Positions 38,667 through 47,347 of a stretch of 64,000 bases of DNA are shown here, one piece after another; the stretch's first letter is position 1, and the number at the start of each line of letters is the position of its first letter. The notes below the pieces were generated by a model that saw only the letters and a program-made list of their open reading frames with translations, did not search any database and was not told the DNA's origin. The stretch lies in NCBI GenBank assembly GCA_963769255.1, contig CAVYKV010000001.1, positions 434,001-498,000 of the forward strand, in the 5' to 3' direction. The stretch comes from JAKACA01 sp963769255. Lineage in GTDB: Bacteria > Actinomycetota > Acidimicrobiia > Acidimicrobiales > Bog-793. Made by a program: the position numbers and the translations under genes.

Positions 38667-38924
38667 ATGCCCGACAAAGCGGCCACGATCGCCGAGCACC
38701 GGCTCCACGAGACCGACACCGGTTCACCCGAGGTACAGGTTGCCATCCTCACAGAGCGGATCAACCACCTCACGGAGCATCTCAAGGTGCATCGGGGCGA
38801 TCACCACACCCGGCGTGGCCTGATGAAGCTCATCGGCCGCCGGCGCCGCCTGCTCGACTATGTGAAGGCCAACGACGTCGACCGCTACCGGGGGCTCATC
38901 GCCCGCCTCGGGATCCGTCGGTAG
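38667..38924 (+). CDS. rpsO: 30S ribosomal protein S15
   Basis: An 85-residue S15, which binds 16S rRNA helices 20-22. It has ETDTGSPEVQVAILTERINH, LTEHLKVHRGDHHTRRGLMK and LIGRRRRLLDYVKANDVDRY. ATG 38667 follows the standard start MPDKAATIAEH; the open frame extends upstream to 38553 but that part is not S15-like. No clear Shine-Dalgarno sequence. A hairpin (ccggg-7-cccgg, about 38573-38590) lies in the leader. pnp follows, the classic rpsO-pnp pair. Confidence 0.97.
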   Translation: MPDKAATIAEHRLHETDTGSPEVQVAILTERINHLTEHLKVHRGDHHTRRGLMKLIGRRRRLLDYVKANDVDRYRGLIARLGIRR

Positions 38925-38986
38925 GGCTCCGACCGACCCGCCAACGACAAGCACGGCGCCCGCGATCGTCAGCTGCCAGTCGCCGG

Positions 38987-39044
38987 GTACCGGACTGTTT
39001 CGCGTCCGCAGGGTCAGTGCGACCCTGCTGAGCAGGCCCGGTAC
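38987..39044 (+). promoter_or_regulatory. Nested inverted repeats in the rpsO-pnp gap
   Basis: gtaccgg (38987-38993) pairs with ccggtac (39038-39044), and inside it gcagggtc (39008-39015) pairs perfectly with gaccctgc (39021-39028) around a 5-base loop. Such a double-stem structure between rpsO and pnp resembles the RNase III/PNPase control region of enterobacteria in position, although not in sequence. Confidence 0.5.
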
Positions 39045-39094
39045 ACGACGACTGGGAACTGGCCGGCGTGGCGCCTCAACTACAGAGGAGTGCC

Positions 39095-41560
39095 ATGGCT
39101 GAGGCCATCACCGTCTCCCGTCCCGTCAGTGGGACGGACCGCATCATTTCCTTCCAGACCGGCAAGCTCGCCGGCCAGGCCGACGGGGCGGTCCTCGCCC
39201 GGCTCGGCGACACCATCGTCCTCGTGACGGCCACGGCCGCCCGTAAGGTTCGGGAGGGCACCGACTTCTTCCCCCTCACCGTCGACATCGAAGAGCGGAT
39301 GTACGCCGCCGGCAAAATCCCCGGCTCGTTCTTCCGCCGGGAGGGACGAGCCACCGACCAGGCCATCCTGACCGACCGCCTCATCGACCGCCCGTTGCGC
39401 CCCTCCTTCCCGGAGGGCTTCCGCAACGAGGTCCACATCGTCGGGACCGTCTTCGGGGCCGATCTCGTCAACCCGCACGACGTCGTCGCCATCAACGGCG
39501 CCTCCGCCGCCCTCATGATCTCCGGCATCCCCTTCGACGGTCCCATCGGCGCCGTCCGGATGGCCTACTCGACGGAGGGGACGTGGCTGCCGCATGCCAC
39601 CTACCAGGAAGGCGACGACTCCACCTTCGAGCTCGTCGTGGCCGGCCGGGCGCTCGGCACGGAGCCGGACGCCGACATCGCCATCATGATGGTGGAGGCC
39701 GGCGGCACCGAGCGTGCCTGGCAGTACTACGAGGAGGGCGCCCCGAAGGTGACCGAGGAGGTCATCGCCGAGGGCCTCGAGGCCTCCAAGCAGTGGATCC
39801 GGGAGTCCATCGACCTGCAGCTCGAGCTCGTCGAGAAGGCAGGCCGCAAGGACACGATCCCCTTCGAGCTCTTCGTCGACTACGGCGACGACGTCTACGG
39901 CCGCGTGGCCGAGATGGGCTCCGAGCGGCTCGCCCTCGCCAACGCCGTGGAGGGCAAGGCCGAGCGCAACGCCGCACTCGACGCCGCCGCCGAGACGATC
40001 ATGGAGGAGCTGGCGGCCGAGTTCCCCGAGCGGGAGCGGGAGATCAAGGCAGCCATCCGCTCGTTCACGAAGAAGATCGTCCGGGCGCGCATCGTCTCGG
40101 AGGGCATCCGGATCGACGGCCGCGGCACGAGCGACATCCGGCCGCTCTCGGCCGAGGTGGGCGTCATCCCGACGGCACACGGTTCCGGGCTCTTCCAGCG
40201 GGGCGACACGCAGGTGCTCAACTTCACGACCCTCGGCATGCCTCGCATGAACCAGCTGCTCGACACGCTGGGCACCGAAGAGACGAAGCGCTACATGCAC
40301 CACTACAACTTCCCGCCCTTCTCCACGGGCGAGACGGGCTTCATGCGAGGCCCGAAGCGCCGTGAGATCGGTCATGGCCTCCTCGCCGAGCGGGCCCTCC
40401 TGCCGGTCATCCCGCCCGAGACGGAGTTCCCCTACGTGCTCCGCCTCGTGTCGGAGGTGCTCTCCTCCAACGGCTCGACGTCGATGGCCTCGGTGTGCGG
40501 CTCCACCCTCTCGCTCATGGACGCAGGCGTACCGATCAAGGCCCCCGTGGCCGGCATCGCCATGGGCCTCGTCTACGCCGAGGGCGTCTACACGACGCTG
40601 ACGGACATCCTCGGAGCGGAGGACGCCTTCGGTGACATGGACTTCAAGGTGGCCGGCACGGCCGAGTTCGTCACCGCCCTGCAGCTCGACACGAAGATCG
40701 ACGGCTTGCCCGCCGACGTGCTCGCCAAGGCGCTCCACCAGGCACGGGAGGCTCGCATGACGATCCTCGGCGTCATCGCGGACGCTCTGCCGGCGCCGCG
40801 GCCCGAGGTGAAGCCGCACGCCCCGAAGATCATCACCTTCGAGATCCCGATGGACAAGATCGGCGAGGTGATCGGCCCGAAGGGCAAGGTCATCAACGCC
40901 ATCCAGCAGGAGACGGGGGCCGACGTCGCCGTCGACGACAACGGCCAGGTCGGCACCGTGACGATCGGGGCGAAGGAGCGGTCGGCCGTCGACGAGGCAC
41001 GGCGCCGCATCGAGCTCATCCTCGACCCGCCCTCGGCCGACGTGGGTGCCGTCTACACAGGCAAGGTCGTCAACATCACGAAGTTCGGTGCCTTCGTCAA
41101 CATCCTCCCCGGGCGTGACGGCCTCATCCACATCTCGAGGCTCGGACAGGGCAAGCGCGTCGAGCGAGTCGAGGATGTCGTCGAGCTCGGGCAGGAGATC
41201 GAGGTCCGCGTCGACGACATCGACCCGCAGGGCAAGGTCTCGCTCTCACTGGCTTCCTCCCCGCCGCCCTCGACGGACGACGGCAACGGCGGCGAGCGGT
41301 CCTCCGGCGGCCGCGGCAGCCGGCCGGAGCGGTCGGATCGCAACGGCGACTCGGGCGACCGCGGCGTCCCGCGGGCATCGTTCGAAGATGCCTTCGACCA
41401 GGAGCTGTCCGCCGAGCTGGGCGATCTCGGCCCCCGCGAGGGCGTCGGCAGCAGCGCTCCTCGTCGCGAAGGGCGGCGTGAGCCCGGGCACCGCTCGGAC
41501 TCCGGCCGCCGGGAATCCTCCGGCGGGCCCCGTCGCCGCCCCCGGGGCGGGCGTGACTAG
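39095..41560 (+). CDS. pnp: Polyribonucleotide nucleotidyltransferase
   Basis: PNPase degrades RNA from the 3' end using phosphate. Two RNase PH cores are present: GSFFRREGRATDQAILTDRL (core 1) and QRGDTQVLNFTTLGM with GEVGFMRG-type segment GETGFMRGPKRREIGHGLLA (core 2). A KH domain (MDKIGEVIGPKGKVINAIQQ) and an S1 domain (YTGKVVNITKFGAFVNILPG) follow. After S1 comes a tail of about 95 residues rich in Arg, Gly, Ser and Asp, longer than the usual tail and similar in composition to RGG RNA-binding regions. ATG 39095 has AGAGGAG upstream. 821 aa. Confidence 0.97.
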   Translation: MAEAITVSRPVSGTDRIISFQTGKLAGQADGAVLARLGDTIVLVTATAARKVREGTDFFPLTVDIEERMYAAGKIPGSFFRREGRATDQAILTDRLIDRPLRPSFPEGFRNEVHIVGTVFGADLVNPHDVVAINGASAALMISGIPFDGPIGAVRMAYSTEGTWLPHATYQEGDDSTFELVVAGRALGTEPDADIAIMMVEAGGTERAWQYYEEGAPKVTEEVIAEGLEASKQWIRESIDLQLELVEKAGRKDTIPFELFVDYGDDVYGRVAEMGSERLALANAVEGKAERNAALDAAAETIMEELAAEFPEREREIKAAIRSFTKKIVRARIVSEGIRIDGRGTSDIRPLSAEVGVIPTAHGSGLFQRGDTQVLNFTTLGMPRMNQLLDTLGTEETKRYMHHYNFPPFSTGETGFMRGPKRREIGHGLLAERALLPVIPPETEFPYVLRLVSEVLSSNGSTSMASVCGSTLSLMDAGVPIKAPVAGIAMGLVYAEGVYTTLTDILGAEDAFGDMDFKVAGTAEFVTALQLDTKIDGLPADVLAKALHQAREARMTILGVIADALPAPRPEVKPHAPKIITFEIPMDKIGEVIGPKGKVINAIQQETGADVAVDDNGQVGTVTIGAKERSAVDEARRRIELILDPPSADVGAVYTGKVVNITKFGAFVNILPGRDGLIHISRLGQGKRVERVEDVVELGQEIEVRVDDIDPQGKVSLSLASSPPPSTDDGNGGERSSGGRGSRPERSDRNGDSGDRGVPRASFEDAFDQELSAELGDLGPREGVGSSAPRREGRREPGHRSDSGRRESSGGPRRRPRGGRD

Positions 41561-41599
41561 GAGTCGCACAGCGGGGACGAGGCGGGGTTCGCGGCGTCC

Positions 41600-42874
41600 T
41601 TGATCGAGACGTCCGTCCTCTCCTCAGGCATCCGGCTCGTCACCGAGACGATGCCGGATGTCGCCTCCGCCTCGGTCGGGGTGTGGGTCGGCACGGGCTC
41701 GCGGGACGAGTCGGCCTCGCAGGCCGGCATCTCCCACTTCCTCGAGCACCTGCTCTTCAAGGGGACGCAGGCTCGCACGGCCCGCGACATCGCCGAGGCC
41801 GTCGACGCCGTCGGCGGCGACATGAACGCCTACACGACGAAGGAGTACACGACCTTCTACGTGCGGGCGCTCTCGGAGCACCTCGATCTCGGCCTCGACA
41901 TCCTCTGCGACATCCTGCGGGATCCGGCGCTGCGGCCCGACGACGTCGACGCCGAACGGCAGGTGATCCTGGAGGAGGTGCTCATGCACCTCGACGAGCC
42001 CGCCGACGTCGTGCAGGAGCACTTCGGGGCCGCCATCTTCCCCGATCATCCGCTCGGCCGTGAGGTGCTCGGGGATCCGGAGGTAATCGAGCGCGTCACC
42101 GTTCCCGAGATCCGCGCCTTCTTCGACGAGCACTACCTGCCGCGCAACATGGTCGTGGCGGCCGCCGGCAACATCGAGCACGAGGTGGTGGCGGCGGAGA
42201 TCGAGGGCCGCTTCGTCGGGCGGGAGGGCGGCCGGATGCCGGCACGCACGGCGCCGGGCGACGACGTGCAACCGGTGACGGTGGAGCGACGCGACACCGA
42301 GCAGCTGCAGCTCGTGGTCGGCACGAGGGCGCCGGCGCGGCGCTCCCCCGAGCGTTTCAGCCTCGCCGTGCTCAACCATGCCCTCGGGGGCGGTCTGTCG
42401 AGCCGGCTCTTCCAGGAGGTGCGCGAAACCCGGGGCCTCGCCTACTCCATCGGCTCCGACCGGATCGCCTTCGAGGACGCCGGCGCCCTCGCCGTCTCGG
42501 TGGGCACGGCCCCCGAGAACGCCGCCGAGGTGCTCGGCGTCATCGGCCACGAGCTCGACCTGCTGTGCCAGGAGGGCATCTCGCAGCGCGAGCTGGACGT
42601 GGCGAAGGGCCACCTGCGGGCCGATCTCCTCCTCTCGCTGGAGGACTCGGGCGCCCGCATGGCCCGCATCGGCGGGAGCCTGCTGCTGCACGACGAGGTC
42701 ATGACGGTGGAGGACATCGAAGGGCGCATCGCCGCCGTCAGCCGCGAGGAGGTCGCCGCCGTGGCGAGCCGAGTCCTCGGCAGCCGCCGGGTGCTCGCCG
42801 TCGTCGGTCCCTTCGACGAGTCCGACTTCGCCGCCCTCGGTTTCGAGCGCCCGGCCGAACCCGCCGCCTCCTGA
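41600..42874 (+). CDS. M16 family zinc peptidase
   Basis: Insulinase/processing-peptidase family. The inverted zinc motif HFLEH is at residues 46-50 (SQAGISHFLEHLLFKGTQAR), with the distal Glu in EAVDAVGGDMNAYTTKEYT. The second half has the R/Y pair region NHALGGGLSSRLFQEVRETR and GLAYSIGSD. 424 aa, the usual size. The start is TTG 41600 (LIETSVLSSGIRLVTE); there is no ATG or GTG nearby and no good Shine-Dalgarno sequence. It follows pnp by 39 bases, the order seen in many Gram-positive genomes (pnp-pepR). Confidence 0.93.
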   Translation: MIETSVLSSGIRLVTETMPDVASASVGVWVGTGSRDESASQAGISHFLEHLLFKGTQARTARDIAEAVDAVGGDMNAYTTKEYTTFYVRALSEHLDLGLDILCDILRDPALRPDDVDAERQVILEEVLMHLDEPADVVQEHFGAAIFPDHPLGREVLGDPEVIERVTVPEIRAFFDEHYLPRNMVVAAAGNIEHEVVAAEIEGRFVGREGGRMPARTAPGDDVQPVTVERRDTEQLQLVVGTRAPARRSPERFSLAVLNHALGGGLSSRLFQEVRETRGLAYSIGSDRIAFEDAGALAVSVGTAPENAAEVLGVIGHELDLLCQEGISQRELDVAKGHLRADLLLSLEDSGARMARIGGSLLLHDEVMTVEDIEGRIAAVSREEVAAVASRVLGSRRVLAVVGPFDESDFAALGFERPAEPAAS

Positions 42875-42904
42875 GACCGGCCGCCTCTGCCAGAGCGCAG
42901 CCAC

Positions 42905-42910
42905 TACGGT
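42905..42910 (+). promoter_or_regulatory. Putative -10 box (TACGGT) of dapB
   Basis: TACGGT ends 6 bases before GTG 42917; leaderless arrangement. Confidence 0.4.
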
Positions 42911-42916
42911 GACGGC

Positions 42917-43741
42917 GTGATCCGCGTCGGGGTGCTGGGCGCTGCCGGGCGGATGGGGACTGCCGTCTGCACCGCCGTGCTGGCGGCACCCGACCTCGAG
43001 CTTGTGGCGGCCGTAGATCCCAGCCGGGCCGGGCAACGTCTGGGCGACGTGCTCGGGGGCCCGACAGCGGGCGACGCCGCCGAGCTGGAGATCGCCAGTG
43101 GCGTCGACGCCCTCGGGGAGGCCGGAGCCGACGTCGCCGTGGACTTCACGGCGACCGAGGCGAGCCGGAGCCATCTGCGCTGGTGCGCCGAGCAGGGCAC
43201 CCACGCCGTCGTCGGGACGACCGGCTTCTCCGAACAGGACGTTGCCCGCTTCGCCGAGTGGTTCTCGCCCCCATCGCCCGCCCACGCCGTCCTGGCGGCG
43301 AACTTCTCCGTCGGAGCCGCCCTCATGATGCGCTGCGCCGAGCTCTGCGCCCCTCACTTCGACGCCGCCGAGATCGTCGAGCTGCACCACGAGCACAAGC
43401 GGGACGCCCCCTCGGGCACGTCGATCGCCACGGCCCGGCTGATGGAGGAGGCCCGCCGGCAGGCCTCGAGCGGACCCCTGCTCACCGACCCGACGGAACG
43501 TCAGACGCTTCCCGGGTCGAGAGGTGCGGCCACCCCGGGAGGCGTCCACCTCCACTCCGTCAGGTTGCCCGGGCTCGTCGCCCATCAGGAGGTGCTCTTC
43601 GGCTCGCCGGGCGAGACCCTGACGATCCGGCACGACTCGACCGACCGGGTCTCGTTCATGCCGGGCGTCCTCTTGGCCGTCCGCCAGGTGGCTGTCCGCC
43701 CGGGCCTCACGATCGGGCTCGGGCCGCTCCTGGCGGGCTGA
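42917..43741 (+). CDS. dapB: 4-hydroxy-tetrahydrodipicolinate reductase
   Basis: Reduces the DapA product with NAD(P)H in lysine and diaminopimelate synthesis. The Rossmann start is VGVLGAAGRMGTAVCTAV. VDFTATEASRSHLRWCAEQG, VVGTTGFSEQD, ELHHEHKRDAPSGTSIATAR (catalytic His/Lys) and FMPGVLLAVR match the family. 274 aa, slightly longer than the 245-residue norm. dapA lies 2.7 kb downstream, separated by two TetR genes and a diiron protein. Confidence 0.95.
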   Translation: MIRVGVLGAAGRMGTAVCTAVLAAPDLELVAAVDPSRAGQRLGDVLGGPTAGDAAELEIASGVDALGEAGADVAVDFTATEASRSHLRWCAEQGTHAVVGTTGFSEQDVARFAEWFSPPSPAHAVLAANFSVGAALMMRCAELCAPHFDAAEIVELHHEHKRDAPSGTSIATARLMEEARRQASSGPLLTDPTERQTLPGSRGAATPGGVHLHSVRLPGLVAHQEVLFGSPGETLTIRHDSTDRVSFMPGVLLAVRQVAVRPGLTIGLGPLLAG

Positions 43742-43764
43742 GCCCGCCCAAGAGGCTCCCGACG

Positions 43765-44364
43765 ATGCAGGACCCCGCCATCGACACCCGCACTCGCATC
43801 CTCGACGCCGCCTACGAGTGCATCGCCCACGACGGGCTCGCCGCTACCTCTCTCGAGACGGCGGCGCGGGCGGCCGGCGTCTCGAGGGCGACGCTCTACC
43901 GCTATTTCCCCGGCGGGCGCGACGAGCTCGTGGCGGCGGTCATCACGGGCGAGACGATGCGGTTCTTCGGGCGCCTGGCCGACGCCGTGGCGGAGGCTCC
44001 CGACCTCGAAACCGTCCTCGTCGACGGCATCGTCTTCGCCCACCGCTCGATCGAGGAGCACGAGGTCCTGCAGCGCCTCCTCGGCACCGAGCCGGAGCTG
44101 CTCACGCCCCAGCTCACGATGGACACGCCGGTCATCCTCGAGCTGTTGCAATCCTTTGTCTCGGGACGTCTCGGCCCCGAGCTGGCCGCCGATCTCTCGC
44201 CCTCGGACGCCTCCGGGTACGTCGCCCGTATGACGCTCTCGTTCATCGCCTCGCCTGGTCGCTGGGACCTCGCCGATCGGGAGCAGGTGCGCGCCCTCGT
44301 CCGCAGCGAGATCCTCGCCGGAGTGACGCCGGGCGCCCTGGGAGGGACGACGAAGCCCGCCTGA
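43765..44364 (+). CDS. TetR-family transcriptional regulator 1
   Basis: A 199-residue repressor. The helix-turn-helix is in TRILDAAYECIAHDGLAATS and LETAARAAGVSRATLYRYFP, which is textbook TetR; residues 65-199 form the ligand-binding helical domain (LADAVAEAPDLETVLVDGIV). ATG 43765 has AAGAGG upstream. It is followed after 38 bases by a second TetR gene on the same strand. The effector is unknown. Confidence 0.88.
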   Translation: MQDPAIDTRTRILDAAYECIAHDGLAATSLETAARAAGVSRATLYRYFPGGRDELVAAVITGETMRFFGRLADAVAEAPDLETVLVDGIVFAHRSIEEHEVLQRLLGTEPELLTPQLTMDTPVILELLQSFVSGRLGPELAADLSPSDASGYVARMTLSFIASPGRWDLADREQVRALVRSEILAGVTPGALGGTTKPA

Positions 44365-44367
44365 GCA

Positions 44368-44400
44368 TTGACACTGAGACAATTTCAGGCCTATTGTCTC
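44368..44400 (+). promoter_or_regulatory. Promoter with embedded palindromic operator before TetR 2
   Basis: TTGACA (44368-44373), an 18-base spacer and TATTGT (44392-44397) form a good sigma-70-type promoter. Start of transcription would fall at or next to the ATG 44403 (leaderless). A perfect inverted repeat gagacaat (44376-44383) and attgtctc (44393-44400) with a 9-base centre covers the spacer and -10 element, the expected place for a TetR repressor. Confidence 0.75.
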
Positions 44401-44402
44401 GT

Positions 44403-45182
44403 ATGGGCACGGTGGCGGTGGACCGCGCGAAGCGCGGCCTCCCGTTGGGGGACGAGGCGGGGCACCGACCGCCCGCCGTGCGCGCCGGGGCACCATCGTG
44501 GCAGCGACCCGCCGACTCGCGTGCTCGCGTGCTGGACGCCGCCGTGCACTGCGTGGCCCGCTTCGGCGTCTCGAAGACGACGGTGGAGGACGTGGCACGG
44601 GAGGCATGCCTCAGTCGGGCGACCCTCTACCGGCTCTTTCCCGCCGGCAGGGACGACATCCTGCGCAGCATGGTCTCGCGGGAGATCGCCTCGTTCTTCG
44701 GGCGCCTCTCCCTCCTCCTCACCGGGGTCGAGGACCACGAGGAGCGCATCGTCGTCGCCATGCTGGGCGCCTCCGCCGAGCTGGCGGCGCACAGCGCCCT
44801 CACCGTCGTGCTCGAGCACGAGCCCGAGCGAGTGCTGCCCCACGTCTCGTTCGCGGAGCTCGACAGCGTGCTCGACGTGGCCTCCGCCTTCTTCGCCCCC
44901 TACCTCGCCGGTCTCCTCGAGCTGGAGGACGCCCACCGGGTGGGGGAATGGATCACACGGCTCGTGCTCTCCTACACGGCCTGCCCGGAGGGCAGCAGCC
45001 CGCCGGTCGCCGAGGACGGGTCCGTTCCGAGGGCGAGGCCCTTTGCCATCCGTCTCGGGGCCCTTCCCGAGGACCGCGTGCGGACGATCGTCCGCTGCTT
45101 CGTGATGCCGGGCGTCCGGGCGATGAGCGACGCCACCGGACGCCGACCGACCAGCACCACCACCTCACCGGTCAGGGCATGA
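44403..45182 (+). CDS. TetR-family transcriptional regulator 2, probably autoregulated
   Basis: A 259-residue regulator with the helix-turn-helix SRARVLDAAVHCVARFGVSK, TTVEDVAREACLSRATLYRL and FPAGRD. The first 40 residues are a basic extension. The C-terminal domain contains ASAFFAPYLAGLLELEDAHR. The ATG at 44403 immediately follows a promoter whose -10 lies in a perfect palindrome, which points to autorepression and probably co-control of the diiron protein gene 32 bases downstream. Confidence 0.88.
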   Translation: MGTVAVDRAKRGLPLGDEAGHRPPAVRAGAPSWQRPADSRARVLDAAVHCVARFGVSKTTVEDVAREACLSRATLYRLFPAGRDDILRSMVSREIASFFGRLSLLLTGVEDHEERIVVAMLGASAELAAHSALTVVLEHEPERVLPHVSFAELDSVLDVASAFFAPYLAGLLELEDAHRVGEWITRLVLSYTACPEGSSPPVAEDGSVPRARPFAIRLGALPEDRVRTIVRCFVMPGVRAMSDATGRRPTSTTTSPVRA

Positions 45183-45214
45183 CCGGAGACGAGCCCAGAG
45201 GAGGATCTCGAGCC

Positions 45215-46339
45215 ATGGAAGCGACCACGAACCAGATGATCGGTCGGGACGACGTCGACGACATCGAGGCCATCCTCGCCGTCACGAACACCGACGTGGA
45301 CGAGATCCTCCACGCCGTCCAGTCGGAGTACGAGACGATCTTCTCCTGGGACTACGAGAAGGGCTCCCGGCCGAAGCTGAGCCGCCTCTACGAGAAGGCG
45401 AAGACGTCGATGTGGAACGCCCAGACGGACCTGGCGTGGGACACCGAGGTCGATCAGGCGAAGCTCGTCGAGGAGCAGAAGCTGCTCATGGGCCCGCCGC
45501 TGCACACCTACGCGGACCTGCGCGGGACGGCCTTCGAGCACTGGACCGAGAAGGAGTGGGACCAGCTGGCGATCGAGAGCCAGAACTGGACGCTCTCGCA
45601 GTTCATGCACGGCGAGCAGGGCGCCCTCGTCTGCACGGCCAAGGTCGTCGAGTCCGTGCCCTGGATGGACGCCAAGTACTACGGCGCCACCCAGGTCATG
45701 GACGAGGCGCGCCACGTCGAGGTCTTCGCCAAGTACCTCGACGAGAAGCTCTCCGGGCACTACCCGATCAACGCCCACCTGAAGATGCTCCTCGACGACA
45801 TCATCGCCGACAGCCGCTGGGACATGACCTTCCTCGGCATGCAGATCATGGTGGAAGGCCTCGCCCTCGCCGCCTTCGGCTTCATGCACGCCATGACGAC
45901 GGAGCCGCTCCTCAAGCAGCTCCTGCGCTACGTCATGTCGGACGAGGCGCGCCACGTCGCCTTCGGTGTGCTCGCCCTGCAGGACTACTACCGGGAGCTC
46001 GACGGCTCCGAGATCCGCGAGCGGCAGGAGTTCGCCTTCGAGGCCGCCGTGCGCATGCGGGACCGATTCCTGCAACAGGAGATCTGGGACCGCATGGGCA
46101 TCCCGCCACGCGACGTCCTCCCCCTCACGCTGGCGGCGCCCGACCGCGCCATCTTCCAGTCCATGCTCTTCTCCAAGATCGTCCCCAACCTGAAGAAGCT
46201 CGGGCTCCTCGACGCCGGCGACGGCTGGCTGCGGACGAAGTTCACCGAGCTCGGTGCCATCCAGTTCGAGGATCTCCCCGATACCGAGGAGGAGTTCGCC
46301 GCCTTCCAACTGGCCGAGGGCGAGCTGAAGACTGCCTGA
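45215..46339 (+). CDS. Ferritin-like diiron protein (R2/AurF-type oxygenase candidate)
   Basis: A 374-residue helical protein with a probable dinuclear iron site. Candidate ligands are E in FMHGEQGALVCTAKVVE, D-E-A-R-H in QVMDEARHVEVFAKYLDE, E in GMQIMVEGLALAAFGFMH and the second DEARH in YVMSDEARHVAFGVLALQD. The ExnDEARH pairs are the pattern of class I R2-like and AurF-like oxygenases. Such proteins in actinobacteria often lie next to TetR genes, as here. Substrate unknown; fatty acid, lipid or aromatic amine oxidation are options. AGAGGAGG lies upstream of ATG 45215. Confidence 0.82.
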   Translation: MEATTNQMIGRDDVDDIEAILAVTNTDVDEILHAVQSEYETIFSWDYEKGSRPKLSRLYEKAKTSMWNAQTDLAWDTEVDQAKLVEEQKLLMGPPLHTYADLRGTAFEHWTEKEWDQLAIESQNWTLSQFMHGEQGALVCTAKVVESVPWMDAKYYGATQVMDEARHVEVFAKYLDEKLSGHYPINAHLKMLLDDIIADSRWDMTFLGMQIMVEGLALAAFGFMHAMTTEPLLKQLLRYVMSDEARHVAFGVLALQDYYRELDGSEIRERQEFAFEAAVRMRDRFLQQEIWDRMGIPPRDVLPLTLAAPDRAIFQSMLFSKIVPNLKKLGLLDAGDGWLRTKFTELGAIQFEDLPDTEEEFAAFQLAEGELKTA

Positions 46340-46419
46340 CGCCCCGGCGAAACCTCTCGCCTCGGGCCCCGGCGCCGAGCTCTCGGGCGAGCAGACGGCG
46401 CCGCCGGGCATTGCCCTGG

Positions 46420-46425
46420 TATTTT
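46420..46425 (+). promoter_or_regulatory. Putative -10 box (TATTTT) of dapA
   Basis: TATTTT ends 7 bases before ATG 46433 (4 before GTG 46430). This spacing favours ATG 46433 as the leaderless start. Confidence 0.4.
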
Positions 46426-46432
46426 CGGTGTG

Positions 46433-47347
46433 ATGGTGACGCGCACTCCTGGTCGTTTTGGTGCCGTGCTGACCGCCATGGTGACGCCCTTCGACGAGGC
46501 AGGGCGCCTCGACCTGGACGGGGCTCTCGGCCTTGCCAAGCATCTCGTGGACGACGGGACCGAAGCACTCGTCGTGTCCGGCACGACGGGCGAGTCGCCG
46601 GTGCTGTCCGACAGCGAACGCCTCGCCTTGTGGCGGGCGCTCGCCGAGTCCCTCTCGATCCCCGTGATCGCCGGTTCGACGTCGAACGACACGGAGCACT
46701 CCGTCGAGCTGACGAAGGCCGCCGAGGCCACCGGTGTCGCCGGCATCCTCGCTGTCACGCCGTACTACAACCGGCCCTCCCAGCTGGGCCTCACACGCCA
46801 CTTCACCGCGGTGGCCGAGGCGACGACCCTGCCCGTGATCCTCTACGACATCCCCGCCCGCACGGGACGGAAGATCGCCACGGACACGATGCTCGGCCTC
46901 GCCCGCGCCCTGCCGAACATCGTGGCCGTGAAGGACGCCGCCGGCGACGTCGCCGGCACGGCGAAGCTGCTGGCACAGGCACCGGCCGGCTTCCAGTGCT
47001 ACAGCGGCGACGACGCCCTCACCCTCGCCCTCCTCTCCGTCGGCGCCGTCGGGGGCATCTGCGTCGCCTCCCACTGGGTCGGCCGCGAGATCAGCGAGAT
47101 GATCTCCGCCTACCTCTCCGGCGACATCGAGCACGCCCGCCAGGTGAACGCCGAGACCATCGACCTCGTGGCCTTCCAGTCGAGCGACGAGGCGCCCAAC
47201 CCCATGCCGGCCAAGGCCATCCTGCGGGCGATGGGCCTCGGGGTGGGCGAGTGCCGCCTGCCGCACGGGCCCGCCCCGGAGTGGCTCAACGAACGCGCCC
47301 ACAGCGTGCTTGCGACGTTGGAGGAGTGGCGGGCAACTCGTGGCTGA
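46433..47347 (+). CDS. dapA: 4-hydroxy-tetrahydrodipicolinate synthase
   Basis: Condenses pyruvate with aspartate semialdehyde. The barrel starts FGAVLTAMVTPFDEAGRLDL. GTTGESPVLSDSE and the Tyr in VTPYYNRPSQLGLTRHF are in place, as is the Schiff-base lysine in IVAVKDAAGDVAGTAKLL, with LYDIPARTGRKI before it. 304 aa. GTG 46430 is an alternative start. The 3' end overlaps the RNase J start by 8 bases. Confidence 0.95.
   Translation: MVTRTPGRFGAVLTAMVTPFDEAGRLDLDGALGLAKHLVDDGTEALVVSGTTGESPVLSDSERLALWRALAESLSIPVIAGSTSNDTEHSVELTKAAEATGVAGILAVTPYYNRPSQLGLTRHFTAVAEATTLPVILYDIPARTGRKIATDTMLGLARALPNIVAVKDAAGDVAGTAKLLAQAPAGFQCYSGDDALTLALLSVGAVGGICVASHWVGREISEMISAYLSGDIEHARQVNAETIDLVAFQSSDEAPNPMPAKAILRAMGLGVGECRLPHGPAPEWLNERAHSVLATLEEWRATRG

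Noticed and set aside
39080..41131. 683-aa minus-strand open frame over pnp
   Set aside because: Antisense shadow; pnp has all its domains on the plus strand.
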